From an uncultured Dialister sp. (GTDB lineage: Bacteria > Bacillota > Negativicutes > Veillonellales > Dialisteraceae), in assembly GCA_900547785.1 (NCBI GenBank), contig URIB01000029.1, positions 1 through 5,780 of the forward strand: 5,780 bases of DNA, written 5' to 3'. A program made the position numbers and the translations under genes. Positions within the stretch are counted from its first letter, which is position 1, and every line of letters starts with the position of its first letter. Under the pieces are notes generated by a model that was not told the DNA's origin, made no database searches, and worked only from the letters and a program-made list of their open reading frames with translations. This document shows positions 5,411 to 5,780 of the stretch, piece after piece.

Positions 5411-5525
5411 CGGCATTAAATACGTGCCTGTCATTCTTGAACGAAGGAAAAATGCGGTCGGGAATAGTGTTATAAAAAAGTACGGGAAAGAGTGAAGAAT
5501 CCAGGCAAAGAATGTGGGTGTTAAG
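5411..5525 (+). repeat. X repeat, copy 4, interrupted by 46 bases
   Basis: The left half (5412-5446) is identical over 35 bases to X copy 1 (111-145). The right half resumes at 5493 with TGAAGAATCCAGGCAAAG. The intervening 46 bases (about 5447-5492) have no counterpart in the other X copies. The break is in the middle of the dyad, the same region where Y carries its own 49-base insert, but the two inserts are not visibly related in sequence. Confidence 0.75.
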
Positions 5526-5540
5526 TGCATTTTCTGATAA

Positions 5541-5632
5541 CCTATGCCGGATTCTTCGCTAAAAGTCATATTATATTCTTTTCTTTCATCGACATTCTGG
5601 TTCTGCCCGCCGCTCAAGAATGACGGCAGGGG
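5541..5632 (-). repeat. Y repeat, copy 3 (full length)
   Basis: The unit starts CCTATGCCGGATTCTTCGCT and ends with CGCTCAAGAATGACGGCAG like the left-hand copies, with a diverged central segment of similar length. It follows X copy 4 through a conserved linker (TTAAGTGCATTTTCTGATAA, compared with TTAAATACGCTTTTTGCGATT after X copy 2). Confidence 0.82.
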
Positions 5633-5654
5633 TGCTTTTTGTTTTTCTATGATA

Positions 5655-5767
5655 TTCTGACCTGTATGCACGCATGCCCCCTATCGCCTCGCAAAGCTCG
5701 GCACTTCCCTCCGTATTCGGGGGGGGGGGAAGCGAACGCTAAGGAAAAAAGAAATTATACTTTTTTA
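5655..5767 (+). repeat. Z repeat, copy 2 (with G11 tract)
   Basis: Bases 5678-5713 are identical to 835-870, and similarity extends left (TTCTGACCTGTATGCAC) and right (TAAGGAAAAAAGAAATTATA, 5740-5759, one mismatch to 891-910). The second hairpin keeps CCG/CGG pairing but has loop TATT and an expanded run of eleven G (5719-5729) where copy 1 has five. The window ends shortly after it. Confidence 0.82.
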
Positions 5768-5780
5768 TAAAAAGATCGGA

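Noticed and set aside
5069..5671. 200-aa reading frame on the minus strand overlapping the pyk start and running through the repeats
   Set aside because: It spans X, Y and W repeats, overlaps the conserved N-terminus of pyk in another frame, has no recognisable domain and no ribosome binding site; a chance open frame.

Overview
The window looks like a chromosomal accessory/intergenic-rich segment from a diderm Firmicute of the class Negativicutes (Dialister/Veillonella/Megasphaera-like). This is inferred from a Gram-negative-type trimeric autotransporter adhesin with a Negativicutes-style ending (YadA anchor followed by a C-terminal coiled coil) next to a Firmicute-style single pyruvate kinase with a strong AAGGGG-type ribosome binding site. 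The genus is a guess; the class is moderately supported.

Layout. Bases 1-919 are a dense cluster of short intergenic repeats surrounding one small gene. The repeats are a short unit 'X' (three copies), an inverted long unit 'Y' (two copies) and a double-hairpin unit 'Z' (one copy). The gene (180-473, minus) encodes a 97-aa GIY-YIG nuclease domain protein and sits between two direct X copies that are 67/70 identical. Bases 920-1275 are non-coding and hold the apparent promoter and leader of the adhesin gene, with a run of ten G exactly between a TTGACA box and a weak -10 box. Bases 1276-3597 (plus) encode a 773-aa trimeric autotransporter adhesin with, in order, a signal peptide, YadA-type head, long helical insert, neck, repeated stalk, beta-barrel anchor and C-terminal coiled coil. 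A strong bidirectional hairpin terminator (3623-3661) separates it from the convergent pyruvate kinase gene pyk (3682-5109, minus). Bases 5110-5780 upstream of pyk are again repeat-filled: a Y remnant, a Z-like double hairpin (W), an interrupted X, a full Y and a second Z.

How it fits together. The adhesin and pyk are two unrelated, independently transcribed genes sharing a terminator: one surface protein, one core glycolytic enzyme. They are bracketed by the same X-Y-(X)-Z composite repeat in the same orientation. The two points most worth following are a GIY-YIG nuclease gene nested inside REP-like repeats, which could be a nuclease/repeat partnership similar in concept to REP-associated transposases, and a possible poly-G phase-variable promoter for the adhesin.
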